A stretch of 64,000 nucleotides of DNA from NCBI GenBank assembly GCA_024220525.1, contig JAMYWO010000124.1, positions 48,974-112,973 of the forward strand, given 5' to 3'. Position numbers and translations under genes: made by a program. Shown piece by piece: positions 9,770 through 22,266 of the stretch. Numbering within the stretch: the stretch's first letter is position 1; each line of letters starts with the position of its first letter. A model generated the notes under the pieces. It saw only the letters and a list, made by a program, of their open reading frames with translations, did no database searches and was not told the origin of the DNA. Source of the stretch: Cochliopodium minus (taxonomy: Eukaryota > Discosea > Himatismenida > Cochliopodiidae).

Positions 9770-12700
9770 TTATTTTTTTAACAAAATGATTATTTTCCAA
9801 CAATAATCAATATTTTCCTGTTTTTTAGTTAACTCAATAATTTTGTTGAGAGTAGAACACAAAGAAGAAATTTCCAAAAGCTTGCCCTTGGTTTCTGGAT
9901 CCTCAACCAAGCTAAAGAGGAGAAGGAGAATCTGAAAAAGAATCTCGTCATCAGAGATGAAGATGATCCAATTCAAAATCTGATTGATGTTGTGCAAAAT
10001 TTCAAATTTCCCTCCAATTAAATAAATTTGAGGCAAACAATTCAAAATGGTGAAAATGACAGAGACATGTAAAATGTCCTTGCGTTCCAAAAACAAAAAC
10101 AAACTGTTGAGATCTTCTTTCAAATATTTTTGAAGCTCAACATCACGATCTTTCTCGAAAAATTTACAAAAAGCAGTAACTGCATCACTCGATATATCCT
10201 GATAAGTCGAAAAAAACAAAGAGCGGAAATATTCCGCTATTATTTTTTTTTCAATTTTTTGTTTTAAAGAAGAATTCTTGGAACTTTTTTCCAAGAAATA
10301 GACAAATATTTTCGTCAACTTTTTGTGAATTATTTTTTTGTCTAGGGAAGACACTTGTAATAGGGTGTTTATGTTCTCTTCCTTTAGAATGATCTCTTCG
10401 CAGTTTTCGTCCAACAAGTTTTCAATGATGTTCAAAATCTCATAGTTGATCACCTCTTCTTTTATTTTCAAACAATTAAAAAGTTTATTTAGTACTTCTT
10501 TTTCTTTCAACTTTTTCTTTCCTTCTTCTAAAATAAAAATTATAAATAAAATTATATAATATAATTTTATAAAAAAAAAAAAATATAATAAATTTACAAA
10601 TTAAAAATTAAATTTAAAAGGATTTTACCAGTCATTGAAAAAAGGGAGAACAATTTAATTATTTTCTGGAAAATTTCGATTTCTGGCTCTTTTTTCTCAT
10701 TACTTCCAAAAGAAGAAGTACTGCTGGAATTAGGAGAGGGAGGAGGAGAAAAGGAAGAAGAAAAAGAGGAATTATTGTTATTACTCTTGTTATTGTTGTT
10801 GGAAATCAAATTGATATGTTTTATACTTCCTCTCATCAAGTATCTGTTGCTGTTATTATTGTTATTATTTCCATTTTCATTAATATCTTCGTCATTCTTA
10901 GTGAGAGAATCATTTGCACTGTTTTTGTTACCAAGAAAGGAGGATTTCGAAATTTTTTTGAGTTTATTTACATTATTACTGTTTGTATTATTATTATTAT
11001 CATTATTGTTATTATTCATTTTGATTGGGAGCTCATCTGAACTGGAAAGAGTCAATCTCACTTTATCATTATCCTCGTTTTGTTTAGTTTTTTCTTTTTG
11101 ATTTTCTTCTTTGGAATTGATTGAATTGTTCATACTTTGACTGAGCTTATTCGTTGAAGGATCCTCGTGGTTGTTGTTTATGTTTTGATACTCTTGTGAA
11201 GAAAAGGAGAGATGTCTGAATGCCCTTGAGTTTCTTTGCAAAGGAGGTGATGTGGTATTTTTGGAGGAGAAGAAGTCTTCGGAGGAGAAAGGAGGATATC
11301 TGGGATAGAAGAGTTTGTATTTGTTGGAATAAAGTTTGAGAAGATTGAAAAGAGAAGGGAATAAAGAATTGGAATGTTGAAACAGAAGGGGGAGATGTTT
11401 TGAATTTTGTGCATAATTGATTATTGATGATAAAGAACAAGATGAAAGGAGGGGATTGGTATCAGAAGTCAGGAAGGAGAAGATTTTGGGCAAGAAATTC
11501 ATTTTGGAGAATACTTCGCGAAGATAGGAATGTTCCGTCAAATAAATGACCACTTTGAATACTTTTAATTGGAGAGGAAGATTTTCATCTTGTTCAAGCA
11601 ACATGAAAAGATTTTGGAAGAGGGAGAGATTCAAAAGAGATTTCGCAGATTTATTGGTGATAAGATAGGATAACGAAATTATGCTGTAGAACATGAATTG
11701 TGGGGTCTTGTATTTCTCAAAGAAAGGAAGAATAATGTTGATTCCGTTGAAATTCAGGAAGCAGTCTTGATTATCTTTTACTTCCAAAATGAAGGAGAAA
11801 GAACAAAAAATTTCCAAAACAAAATTGAACTGTATTCTTGGAGTTGACAAAAAGTTTAAGAGGAGAGGAATGAAGCCGAAATGTTTGATGGCGATCTTGT
11901 TTTCGTCATCAGAAGTCAAAAGTTGATTCAAAAGCTTGATTGTCTGATAAAAAATTTCTGTGAGAGCATAGCTTGTATTTTCTGTTGAATGCAAAGAAAG
12001 GATTTGTATGAGAACGGGAAAACCAACAGATTCTCTATACTCTTTGGAACATTCCTCATTTTTGCACAAACAAGTGAAAGCGGACAATATTTTCACGATT
12101 TCAATGAATAATTTGTTGTCTTTCAAGTTTTCAGTGAAGTTGGGGCTTTTCACTCTTTCTTCCAAAAAAGAAATGAATTTTGGAATTAATTTTTTGGCTT
12201 TGTGTCTATAGTTTGGATATAGTACAGAGGCTTCAAAAATGTTGTTGATTGCTTTTTCCAAATCGTTGATGGACAACATCTTTTCGATGTATCTAAGCTT
12301 TTCTTCAAATTGGACCTCATCTTCTGATTTGTCCTTCGTGATGCTGAAATCTCTGTTGAAATTGAAACTCTTGAGGGAATTAAGCATTTGTTTCTTTTTG
12401 TTGGATCTGGGGGAGCCAGAGTTTTCTGGGAAAAAAGATTTGCTTTTCTCGGAGTTTTTGTTTAAAGGAGGAGAATAAAGAGGGTTTTTAACTATTTTTT
12501 TGGATGATCTTTTTTCAGAGTTAAAAGAAGATGTGTTGGAGTTCAACGAAGGAATAGAAGAATCATTAAGAATGGAATTTTGAATATCTTCCAAAGAAAT
12601 ATCAGAATCAGAAGGGGAGATTGGATTGTATTGTCTTGATTGAAAGTTGGGAAGAGAAGAGTTTGTTTCTCCTTTATCCATTTTATTGGGTTTTATATCT

Positions 12701-13965
12701 ATTAAGGAAACGATGTTTCCGAGAGATTCAAGCGATTGAGCTTTGAAAAGAGGAGAATTCTTCCCATTTTCTTCTTTGTTTTTGTTGGAGAGATCATTGT
12801 AAAGAATATTGATGTTATTTTCAGAAGTGTTTGTTGGTGTTAGCGGAGATTTGAAGGAAACATTGTTGACTTTGGTGGGAGTGGTTGGGGTGGAAGAAGA
12901 ATTGGGAGATTTGGTTTGGTTGTGTTTGGTACGAGAATTGACAAACTTTGAGACTCCCTTCACACGAGGACTAGGCTGAACACGAGTGAAAAAGGAACGA
13001 GTGGAATTAGAATTAGGGGTGGTTTGAGAATTGGGACTCAACATGAGAGTATTTGTTGAAAGTTCTCTGTTGGAATGAGGGCTCTTTAATTCTTCATTCT
13101 CGCTGTCACTTTCATCCAAAAAATCGGTTTTGATGGTGGAGGAGATGTTGAGATTTGGAATAATTGGTGAACTTTTCGCCAAAAAGGTTTTTCCTCTGGG
13201 AGAAATGCTCTCTAATTCATTTGAAAGGTTGATATCAATGTTGGAAATGTTCACTTTTATCTTTTGCTTTTCTCTTGGGAGAGGATCATTCATCTTATCA
13301 ACCATGCTCTTGTTTTCCAACACCATTCCATCCGTGTATCTGCTCAAAGATGACTTTTCTTCGTTGGTCTTTTTGTTGTTATTCAAGATGTTCAGGTGGT
13401 TAAACTCCTTGCTTTTGTTTTTTTTGTTCACCAAAACAATATCCTCCTCTTCTTTGTTTTTGTTCTCTTCATTGGGAAGATCCTCTTCATTCACACTTTT
13501 AGCGATGAAATCCCCACTAAAGTTGACAGTATCGAGATCCAAGCCATCGTTTTCGAAAAAGGACATATCAAACTCATTTTGTCCTTGCAAAAATAAAGAA
13601 AGATGTTCAGGAGATGAATCGTTAGATTGGATGAAAAGAGAAGAGTCCAAAAGAGGCCTGCAAGTGGAAAGCTTCAACTCCCTGAAGGAATTTTGAAGAG
13701 TGAGTTCCCCCTTTTTCAACCACTCGTGCAATTGACCAGAAGCAGCAGTGTCCCCTCTTTTCCACTCTTTTTCTATGTCCTCTATCCTCTTGTTTTTGTA
13801 CATCCCTTCTTTTTTGTTGTCTTTTTCGCTGGGAAAGTTTTTCTCTTTCTCTTTTTTGCTCCCGTTTCCCTTTTTGGTGATGTTGTGGCTGTTTCTGTTG
13901 TTTTCGTTATTTTTTTGGTTGAAATATGACATAAATTCTCCATCTGAAAGTTCTTCAGTCTTCAC
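9770..13965 (-). CDS. Large armadillo-like helical repeat protein
   Basis: Two exons (13965-10629 and 10527-9770, intron GTAAAA...TTTTAG) give 1364 residues. The N-terminal 550 residues are hydrophilic, Ser/Asn/Lys-rich and probably disordered, with many SP motifs. From about residue 600 the sequence becomes a series of hydrophobic helices (FIEIVKILSAFTCL, PVLIQILSLHS, FIPLLLNFLS) typical of armadillo/HEAT solenoids. A second disordered Ser/Asn insert precedes the last helices. No catalytic motif is visible. The length and build suit a scaffold protein; I do not recognise the family. Confidence 0.8.
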
Positions 13966-14045
13966 AAAAAAATATTTTGATTTTATTATTATTTTATATT
14001 TTATTTTATTTATTATTTTATTATTTTTATTTTTTAATATTTTTA

Positions 14046-14081
<36 letters not shown>

Positions 14082-14238
14082 ATTTTTTATTTTTATTATT
14101 TGTATTTATTTTATTTTTATTTTTTGTTTTAATTTTGTTTTTAATTCCCTTTGATTAAAATTTTATTGTTGTATTTTCATTAAAGATTAATTTTGTATAA
14201 AACATTTTCATTTCCAGAATTCAAAATTTTTTTTAAAA
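13966..14238. other. Low-complexity spacer
   Basis: (TTTTTA/TTATT)n sequence between two minus-strand genes. Frames on the + strand here are products of the repeat and are not called. Confidence 0.7.
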
Positions 14239-15828
14239 TCAAATTTTATTATTTTTAAAATGATTTTTAAATTTTATTTTTTGAAGAATTAGTTTTACCA
14301 TGTTTTTCCAAATTCCACTTTGAGAGAGTTTGAGAGATTCTCTTCTTTCTTGTTTTAAAATTTCATTGTTGTTGTAATAATCGAGTTTGTTGAAAAGATG
14401 AATCACCAAAAACTTGAATTTGTTTACTTTTACTTCTATGGGGTTTTCTTTGAATGACAAACTTTTCAGCTTCGCCAATTCTTTCACGTAAATGTAAATC
14501 CACCAATAAAATTGATTTATCTTCATGTCCAATCCAATTGAACTATTTTGTTTATTTTTTTTTCAATTTGATAAATTTTTTATTCAATAAATTTTTTATT
14601 TTTCAAATTTTCAAATTTTTTATTTTTATTTATTATTTTATTTTTTAAAATTTATTTTGTTTTTTAATTTTATAATTTTTTCATTTTTAATTTTTTATTA
14701 TTTATTTTTTTCATTTTTAATTTTTTAATTTGAATTTTAATTTTGAATTTTTTTTTTAACATTTTAAATGATTTTTACCTTAAATCCAGAATCACTTTTA
14801 AACGAGATTAACTTTTTTTCATTTTTCGTGTTAAAGAGAAAATTTACCCAAATTCTTCAAGTGAATTAATTTCTCGAAACCTCCTACGAATAATAAAAAA
14901 AAAAAAATTTTTTTTTAAATTTAAATAAATTAATTAGATTTTTACTTAAGATTATATTTTTTGAAAGATCCAACGATTTCAGATTCCATAATGCTTCTAC
15001 AGATGGAACTTCTTCAAATTTATTGTTTCTGAGTGATAGAAATAATAAATTTTCAAGATCAGAGAGATCTACTCTCGTAATTTCGTTGTTATCTGCTATC
15101 AACACTTGCAATTTCGTGAGATGATTCAGATTCTTCAATTCAATGAGGGCATTATTCGAAAAATTAATCCTTTCAATTCAATTTTATTAATACAGGGAGT
15201 TATATACGTTCATATATCAGAAATGATGATGATGATATAATTGTTTATCAGAAGTATCATATGGTTTATAGGTTTTACAAATTAAAGTTTATCTGTTATT
15301 ATAAAGTTTATTTGTTATTTATATTTTAATCTTTATCAAGCATCAATTGCTTATGGAAATGAATTACATTCTATAAGAATGATCATATGTTCAATAAGAT
15401 CTATTCAAAATTAATTATTGTGCGTTTTTTCATTCCAAATAAATAAATAAATAAATACTTGGAGGATTTAAAAATGGAGTTACTCTTTAACGATATTATC
15501 ACTATCAAGCATGAATTTATCATCTGTTAATTCGAATAGTTCTTCATTAAAATTCAAGGAAATAGGGAAGATTTCTTTTTGATTGGAGGGAAGAGGAGAA
15601 AGGAAAATTAGGTCAAATTAAATTTGTGATGTGAATATATTATAATAAAGAATAAGATTGGAAGGATGTTTTACTTTTTCCGCCAGATAATTCATGCAAT
15701 TGTTTAATATTCAATGTTTTCAATTTCTCCCCCTTTATTAGATTTGAAGTTACCGATCCATTAGATTTAAACTCTTTATTCAAATTATAGTTATTCCTCT
15801 TTAAAAAATTCTCTTTAATGAATTCCAT
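14239..15828 (-). CDS. Leucine-rich repeat protein
   Basis: Six exons (15828-15675, 15574-15484, 15169-14946, 14883-14848, 14794-14779, 14542-14239) sum to 825 nt, 274 residues. The N-terminus MEFIKENFLKRNNYNLNKEF resembles a LisH-type helix pair. From residue 80 come SDS22-like leucine-rich repeats: INFSNNALIELKNL, LQVLIADNNEITRVDL, LLFLSLRNNKFEEVP, LKSLDLSKNIIL, then a cap with KENPIEVKV and FLVIHLFNKLDYYNN. Such short LRR proteins usually act as binding scaffolds (phosphatase regulation, cilia, tubulin); none of these is proven here. The 315-nt intron 2 is long for this region and joins two pieces that look separate at first; it is supported by phase and by LRR continuity. Exon 5 is 16 nt. 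Confidence 0.75.
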
Positions 15829-16247
15829 TATATCCACAGGTGAATTTCAATTTTTTTTTATATTTATTTGAATAAAATAAATAAATAAAAATTAAAATGC
15901 TTTTTTCTTTTTTTTAGAAAAATAAATTAATTTTAAAGTTTTACTTGTTCACTTTCTTTAAGTTCTACTTTTTTTCTTTTATGTAAATTAGAAAATTTTT
16001 TATAAAATAGATTTATAGTTTCGTTATGGTTTGGGTTTTCTTAAAAAAATTTTTTACAAAAAAGATCCTTTCTTTTATTTTATTGATTATAAATTTAAAC
16101 AATAAAAATTTAGGTTTTGTTTTTGGTATTGGATAAAAAGTTTGTAAAATGCTTTTTTTAAGAGTTTCATTTAGAATAAAATGATTTGAACAAAACTATT
16201 ACGAATCAATTTTTTTCCTCAAATTTTAAATTAAATTAATAAAAAAA
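15829..16247. other. Intergenic, divergent promoter region
   Basis: A/T-rich sequence between the divergent LRR and F-box genes. No frame or RNA gene was recognised. Confidence 0.6.
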
Positions 16248-17884
16248 ATGGGTAAATTTTCTTTCAAACAAAAATAACTTATCAATTTATCACATTCTTT
16301 GATTTTAATTAAGGGAATAAACAAAATCTTAGTCCCTATTCTGGTGCTTCTTTATTGTAAATCATTTTTCCACATCCAAATCTCAAATTAAATAATTCAC
16401 CCCTAATTTATCAATAATTAAAACCTTATTCATCAACATAATAGATCGAAAATTTCATTAAACAATCCTTCAGAAGAAAACAAGTTGATATTTCCCTTCC
16501 CAAAGATAATTATCTCCAATATTTTCTCAAACCTCCCCATTAAAGATTTATCAAGGTAAATTAAATCAATTCAAATGAAACATTTCTTAATTTTTTTTTC
16601 TCATTTTATAACTAGTGCCTCTTTATCCTGCAAATTGTTGCTTGGTTGTTTCTCTGATGATGTATTTTGGAAACAAAAATTTATATTGGATGCTCCATTA
16701 AAATTTGAAACATTATCCACCTCCAAAAAAGAAATCTTATGGAGAGAATCCTACAGAGATCAGTAAAAATCAAAAAAAATAAAAAAAATTTATATTATTT
16801 ATTATTTATATTATTTATTTAATTTATATAAATAAAAAAAATAGTTTCACTGAACCAAAAGTGTGGTGTAAAAAAATTTTTTAATTTCAAAAAAAAATTT
16901 TTTTGTTAAACTATTTTCTATTTAAATAGGGTTCTCTCCTGAAGAAAAGGTTAAAAAAAATATAAACAATAAATAAAAATTAAATTAAATTTATTTAATT
17001 TTAGGACAAACAAAACTGGAATTTTTTCATCAGAGTTATTATTTTTTTTTTCTTTAAAATTTTTTTTGATTTTTTTTTTAGTTTAAATTAAAACCATCAA
17101 AAGTACAATATCAACCATCTTATGGAAAAATTGTCTTTTTCCATGATTACGTGAGGTAAAAAAATAAAAATAAAAATAAATAAAAATAAAAAAAATATAT
17201 AATAGATCATACGAGATTACGGAAACAAAAGGTTTTTTTGAAGGAGATTCTTTGCATTTGAGCGTAAAAAAAAAATTAAATTTTATTTATATTTAAATTA
17301 TTTAAATTAAAATTATTTTAAATTGAATTTATTTCAAAATTTTATTCGATAATATTAACAGTGTCAGTTTGGTGGATGGGATTTTTCATTTGATGGTAAA
17401 ACGAATTTAAAGTAAAAATCTAATTTTAATTATTTCATTTTTTTTTTTCAAAAAAATATTATAGCTAAAAACGTAAAACAAAAATCTCCCCTTTTTTATG
17501 AGTTTCTTTCTCTTTAAAATGAGTTTTAAATGAATTTAAAAATGAAAACTCTTTTTTACTAAGATAACTGATAATAACGAAATACTGGGTATTTTTTCAT
17601 TTTTAATTTTAATTTTATTTTGTTTTTATTTTTATTTTAAATTTTATTTTATTTTTATTTTTAAATTTTATTTTATTTTGAAAAAAAAAGGATCTTTGTC
17701 TGTAAATCTATTTTTTTTCTTTCTTGGTTTTCCCTTATATTTTCTTTAATTAATTCCTTCAAAGGCTAGTTGGATGGGTAGTGGGAATTGCGTTTTAAGA
17801 AAGTTGGATGGTTATGATAGTGTAGATTCTGTTGATTTGCTTATTTATGCTACTTCACAACTCAAAAAAGAAGATAAAATCTAA
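16248..17884 (+). CDS. F-box protein split into 13 exons
   Basis: Predicted substrate adaptor of SCF ubiquitin ligases. Exons: 16248-16251, 16474-16555, 16616-16762, 16845-16867, 16930-16949, 17005-17034, 17082-17155, 17206-17263, 17362-17395, 17465-17472, 17564-17588, 17691-17701, 17765-17884; sum 636 nt, 211 residues, every phase consistent. The F-box is at the N-terminus: FPFPKIIISNIFSNLPIKDL followed after the splice by SCKLLLGCFSDDVFWKQKF, the L-P-I-F..L...DL...C/W pattern. The C-terminal part (RSYEIT, FGGWDFSF, LLIYATSQ) is an unrecognised substrate domain. The 4-nt first exon (ATGG) is chosen because it gives MEENKLIFPFP in frame; the start is the least certain part. Confidence 0.78.
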
Positions 17885-18047
17885 TCTCTTCTTCAATACA
17901 TTTATTTTTTTTATTAAATCTTAGTTTTAAATTAAAGTAAATTTGTTTTTGTTCTTTTTTTCACAACTTATTTTAAAATTTAAAAATTTTTTTTTTGAAT
18001 CAAATTTTAAAAAAAAATAAAAATAACAAAATAAAATAAAATTGAAA

Positions 18048-18372
18048 ATGGAGAAAGAAAAAGTTGAAGAAAATAATAATTTTTTAAATAAATCAATTTG
18101 GGTTGGTAAATTATTGGATTTTTCATGGAAATTGGGTGTAACTTGTGAATCAAGCCAATGTTCAGCCATTTCCTCACCATTTGTATCATTATCCATGAAA
18201 ATATTAGATAGTGAAGGAAAAACAAATACCTATAATTACGATTTGACCATTCCTGAATTCCAGGTATAAAAAAATTATTCCAATATTTCGTGTTATTTAT
18301 CTTTATTAAAAATTTTAATAGTATTTTGCTCAAAATTTCAATAATATGAATAAGGCAATTGAATTGTTATGA
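18048..18372 (+). CDS. COMMD6: COMM domain protein, COMMD6-like
   Basis: Two exons (18048-18263, 18322-18372) give 88 residues, about one COMM domain, as in COMMD6 where the domain is nearly the whole protein. Core: LLDFSWKLGVTCESSQC, then PFVSLSMKILDSEGK and YNYDLTIPEF, matching the family W.L.V...S......P.V.L...L....G......E.....F pattern. COMMD proteins form the Commander complex with CCDC22/CCDC93, acting in endosomal recycling and cullin regulation. It lies 163 bp downstream of an F-box gene in the same orientation. Confidence 0.85.
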
Positions 18373-18477
18373 TGAAGAAAGAATCTAGATTGAAAATATA
18401 ATTAAAAGGATTTAATGGAATCAAAAGGATTTTTTTTTTTACAATACAATAATTATTTTTAAAAATTTTTTTGTGAA

Positions 18478-21400
18478 TCAAGTGCTACACTTGTTCAAAA
18501 GGAATTGTGGCATAGAAGAAAAGATGGAATCTTTTGGTAAATTATTCATAAGATTGGTATCACCAAGAAATTGGAGTAAAATTTTGGGTGTTTTGCATTC
18601 GAATCTAATTATTCTATAAATTCCAATCAATTTGTTCATGTTACCAAAAATGGAAGCATCAATTTGTTCAATAGTAAGTTCATCGCTTGAATATTTTTTC
18701 ATTTTTGTGTTTTTTTCAATCGGAATGTAATTCATCATATTTTTGAAATTGAGAGTCTTTCCTTTTGAAGTGAATTCAATGACATCCCTTTCTGGATAAA
18801 AATTTTCAAATTGAGACATCGCATCACTGATTTCATCCACATTTATTTCCATTTTTTTGAGAGAATTTTTGAATTCTTTGAGCATACTCTTTTTCTTTGT
18901 GGAAGTGTTGATTTCAATGAATTCAGATGTTCTCATCTCTTTGATTTGTTCTTTTAAAATATCTGTGATTTTTTCTTTTGAAATTTTCTCTTCTTTTTTA
19001 TCCAAAAATTTCACTTCTTTTTCTTCAATGGGAGTTGTGGAATCAATTGTTAAAGCATTGATAGAAGAATTGAGCTGATTAATTTCAGAATTATTGTTAA
19101 AGTTGTTGGAAGAATAGTTTGTTGTGAGATTGATGTTGTTGGAACCACTTAAATTTGTACTGCTTTCTTCACTACTGTTATTATTGTTACTGTTTGTAAG
19201 AGTATTACTGTTGTTGAGACTTCCACTGTTATTCAGACTGGGGTTGTTGAGATCAAGAGAGGGAATGATGGGGTTGAGAAAATTACTTTCATTGTTGTTT
19301 GGAAGATGAGGAAAGATGGGAGAAGAAGAAGAAGTGGAGAGATAAAGAAGAGAATGAGAATGAGAGTGAAGAGGAGAAGAAAGATAAGTTATTTGAAGTA
19401 AATTGGAATCGGGAATTTGTTTTAAAAGAAAGTGAGGATGGTAAAGATTCAAGTAGAGTTCTGTTTTCGTTTCTGTTTTTTGTTTGGCAAGAACGTTGGA
19501 AACAGTGTTTGGAAAAAGCTTTTCCAAAAAAGCCCAGATGTTGAAAATGTTTTCCTTCTTTTCTTTTTCATAAGAAGAATCAAAAGGAGAAGAGGAAAGA
19601 TTTTGATTTACGGGACTTGTTTGATTTTTAGGACTTGTTTGGTTAGAATTAGAATTGGAAGAAGAAGTAGTGTTGTTGGGGGGATTATTATTTTTTGTAA
19701 GGAGAGAATTGGAAGAAGTGGATTTGATTTTGTTGTTTAAATAATCTTTTTGTTCTTCTTCGTGGATGTTTCCTTGTGGAAGAGAAGAAAAGAGGAGAGG
19801 ATTGGAAATGCTGGGTGAGGTCGTTTTACTTGAATTTACAAAAGGATTATTGCTAAAGTTGTTCGAGTCGTTGGGACTATTCATTTTGGGGCTTTTCAAG
19901 TTGGGGCTTGTCATGTTCAAGTTGTTGGGGCTTTTTTGTTGGAGATTGTTTGGAGAAAGCTGGGTTTGTTGAGGAGAATGAAGAGAAGAAAGATTAAGAG
20001 AAATGGAATGAGGAGAAAGAGGGTTGGGAAGAGAAGTAGAATGAGAGTTGTTATTTTCAAAAATGTTATTGTTATTGTTATTATTAAAATTGTTTTTGTT
20101 GTTTTGGTTATCGATCAAGGAACTGTTTTGAAAAGAAAAGTTATTGGTATTGGATGGAAGGAGTAGGGGTGAGGGAGGAGGCGAGTTATTAGGAGATTGA
20201 GTGGTGGAATTAGAAGGAGAATGAGAAGGGGAATGAGAAGGAGAGGGGACAGGAGAAAGGGAAGAATGAGACATTGACCTATGGTTTTGGAAAGAGTGAG
20301 GTGAAACTGAACGACGTTTGGGAGAAGGAACGGGAGAATAATGAGGCGATGAGGGCGGCGGTGTGGTCGAAAAAGAAACAGTCATTTTGGCTTCTTTAGA
20401 AGTAGAAAAATCAATGGAAGAATTTCTTTTCTCTTTTAGTGAAGATTTGGAAATGGAAGGAAGATCTCCAATATCATCCACTTCGTTGCTGTCATTACTT
20501 TTTGAAAAAGTAGGAGAATGAAGCCTGTTTTTCTTGACTTTGTTTTTAGAAGAGGAAGAAGAAGGAAAGGGAGCCTCTAAAGATGATCTTGGACGACTTG
20601 TCTCATTGTTAACCGAAAGGGGTATTGAAGAAGTTCCTGAAACAAGAGAAGAAGAGGGAGAAGAAGAGTAGTTTTGTGTTGAATGAGAAGAAAAAGGAAT
20701 GGAAGAGGTAGAGTTCATAATGTTGAAATGAGTGGAGATGGAGGGATTGAGATGGGTGAGGGGAATGAAACAAGTTAATTCACACTTTTTCTTTTTTCTA
20801 AAATTTCCAATGTTAATCGCCAAACATGAAGCATGATCCATAAACCCTGGATACTTTGTTTTATCAGAAGGAACTCTAAAAAAGAAGAAGATGCAATAAG
20901 ATTAAAAAAAAAAAAGAAAGTAAAAAATGTTTGTTTTTTTACCTGTGGAGAGGATTTGCTTCCATGTAATGTCTTGCGTTTTGTGTAATTTGAGAAGCGT
21001 GAAGAGAGAGAACAGAGGGGAGGAAAGAAAGAGAATTGGAAGAGAGAAAAGATTGATTGAGTTTTTTGGAAATGTTTTCGATTTTCTTTTCTAAAATTCT
21101 GGAATATATTTTGGGATCCTTCATGTTGAGAGATTGCCAAGTGATCTCCTTGCTTTCGAGCTCCAAGTTGGAAGGATTGCTGTTGTTATAAGAAAAAGAT
21201 TGCAAAAAAGATTGGTCTATCCCACAATCTTTGGGTGTCTGTCCAATTTCTCTGGGATCAAAGTTTAAATCAAGACCTGATGTAAGAAAAAAGAGGATAT
21301 CGTTTTCTTTCAAAAGCACCATGTATTTTTCTAAATTTCTCAAATCAGATGATCCATCTCTGTTGTATGGTCCTATTCTTCCACATATATCTGATCCACT

Positions 21401-22133
21401 GTTAGAATCTAAGGTAGATAATTCATTGATGGGGATACATGTGTTTTGAGGTGTACAAATGTAAGCCTTTATATTACCAACATTGATTGATACAAAAGCA
21501 TAATCAAATTCTGAATCTTCTTTCAATTTAACGATTATTCCACCAATAAAAGAACATGTCCCACAATCCCATAATTCTTTTCCTTTTGAGATATTCATAT
21601 TTGAATGATCCAATGCTTTTCTCAATACACTCGCACATTCTTTAACTGAACTGTCCTTTATTATTATTTCATTATCTTTGAAATATTGAATGAATGAAGA
21701 TGTTGCATTTTTAGCTGCATCTTTTGATTTCAAACCCCAATTACAACCATCCTTTCTTACAGAATAAGTTTCACATTAAATATATTCCAAAAATAAAAAA
21801 AAATTTAAAAAAAGAAAAAATTTTTACGGCAACAGCAACAACAATGAAAGAATTTGTTTTAAAATACAAAGAAATAGAATCTGCAAATGGTTCTCCTTGT
21901 TTTTGGTTATCAATGACCGGAAGAGTGGAAAGGCATTTGTAAGATGCTAATTCTTGGGATAAATGATTAATAATGAAAGCTTCTTCTATTTCATTATCTA
22001 TACTATGATTGGTGATATTGATCATTTCTTTTGACCTAAAAAATTTCAAAATTGGAAAATTTTTTTCTCCAACAAAAACTTTTCTTTGTTCCATGTTTGA
22101 CATATTTATTTTCTTTCTTGGAGACCAAATCAT
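18478..22133 (-). CDS. PP2C-like protein with long Ser/Asn-rich C-terminus
   Basis: Three exons (22133-21828, 21751-20943, 20875-18478) give 1170 residues. Residues about 95-380 follow the PPM/PP2C order: VVAVADGCNWG (usually ADGHGG), WDCGTCSFIGGIIV (GSTA strand), NVGNIKAYI (usually GDSR), DILFFLTSGLDL (usually ASDGLWD) and PGFMDHASCLAI (DNxT motif). The first and last metal-ligand acidic residues are kept, but the DG of ASDG is SG, so activity is doubtful. About 500 residues of Ser/Pro/Asn low complexity follow, then a folded segment containing FYPERDVIEFTSKGK. The family resembles PP2C-like proteins known from Dictyostelium (from memory). The next gene upstream, on the same strand, ends 133 bp away. 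Confidence 0.75.
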
Positions 22134-22266
22134 AATATCCTATTTATTTACAATGATTTGATTTTTTATTTTTGATAATAGATAACAAAGCAAATTGAAG
22201 GGTACAATTTTTTTTTTTTTTAAATTTTTATCAAAAAAATAAAAAAATAAAAAAAATTTGAATTTT

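Noticed and set aside
10775-13929. Several + strand frames rich in Leu/Phe/Ser
   Set aside because: Shadows of the Ser/Asn/Lys-rich ARM-like gene on the minus strand.
15484-15828. Independent small LisH-like gene ending at TAA near 15481
   Set aside because: A GTAACT donor just before that stop joins in phase to the LRR exon at 15169, giving a continuous repeat, so it is taken as the N-terminus of the LRR protein.
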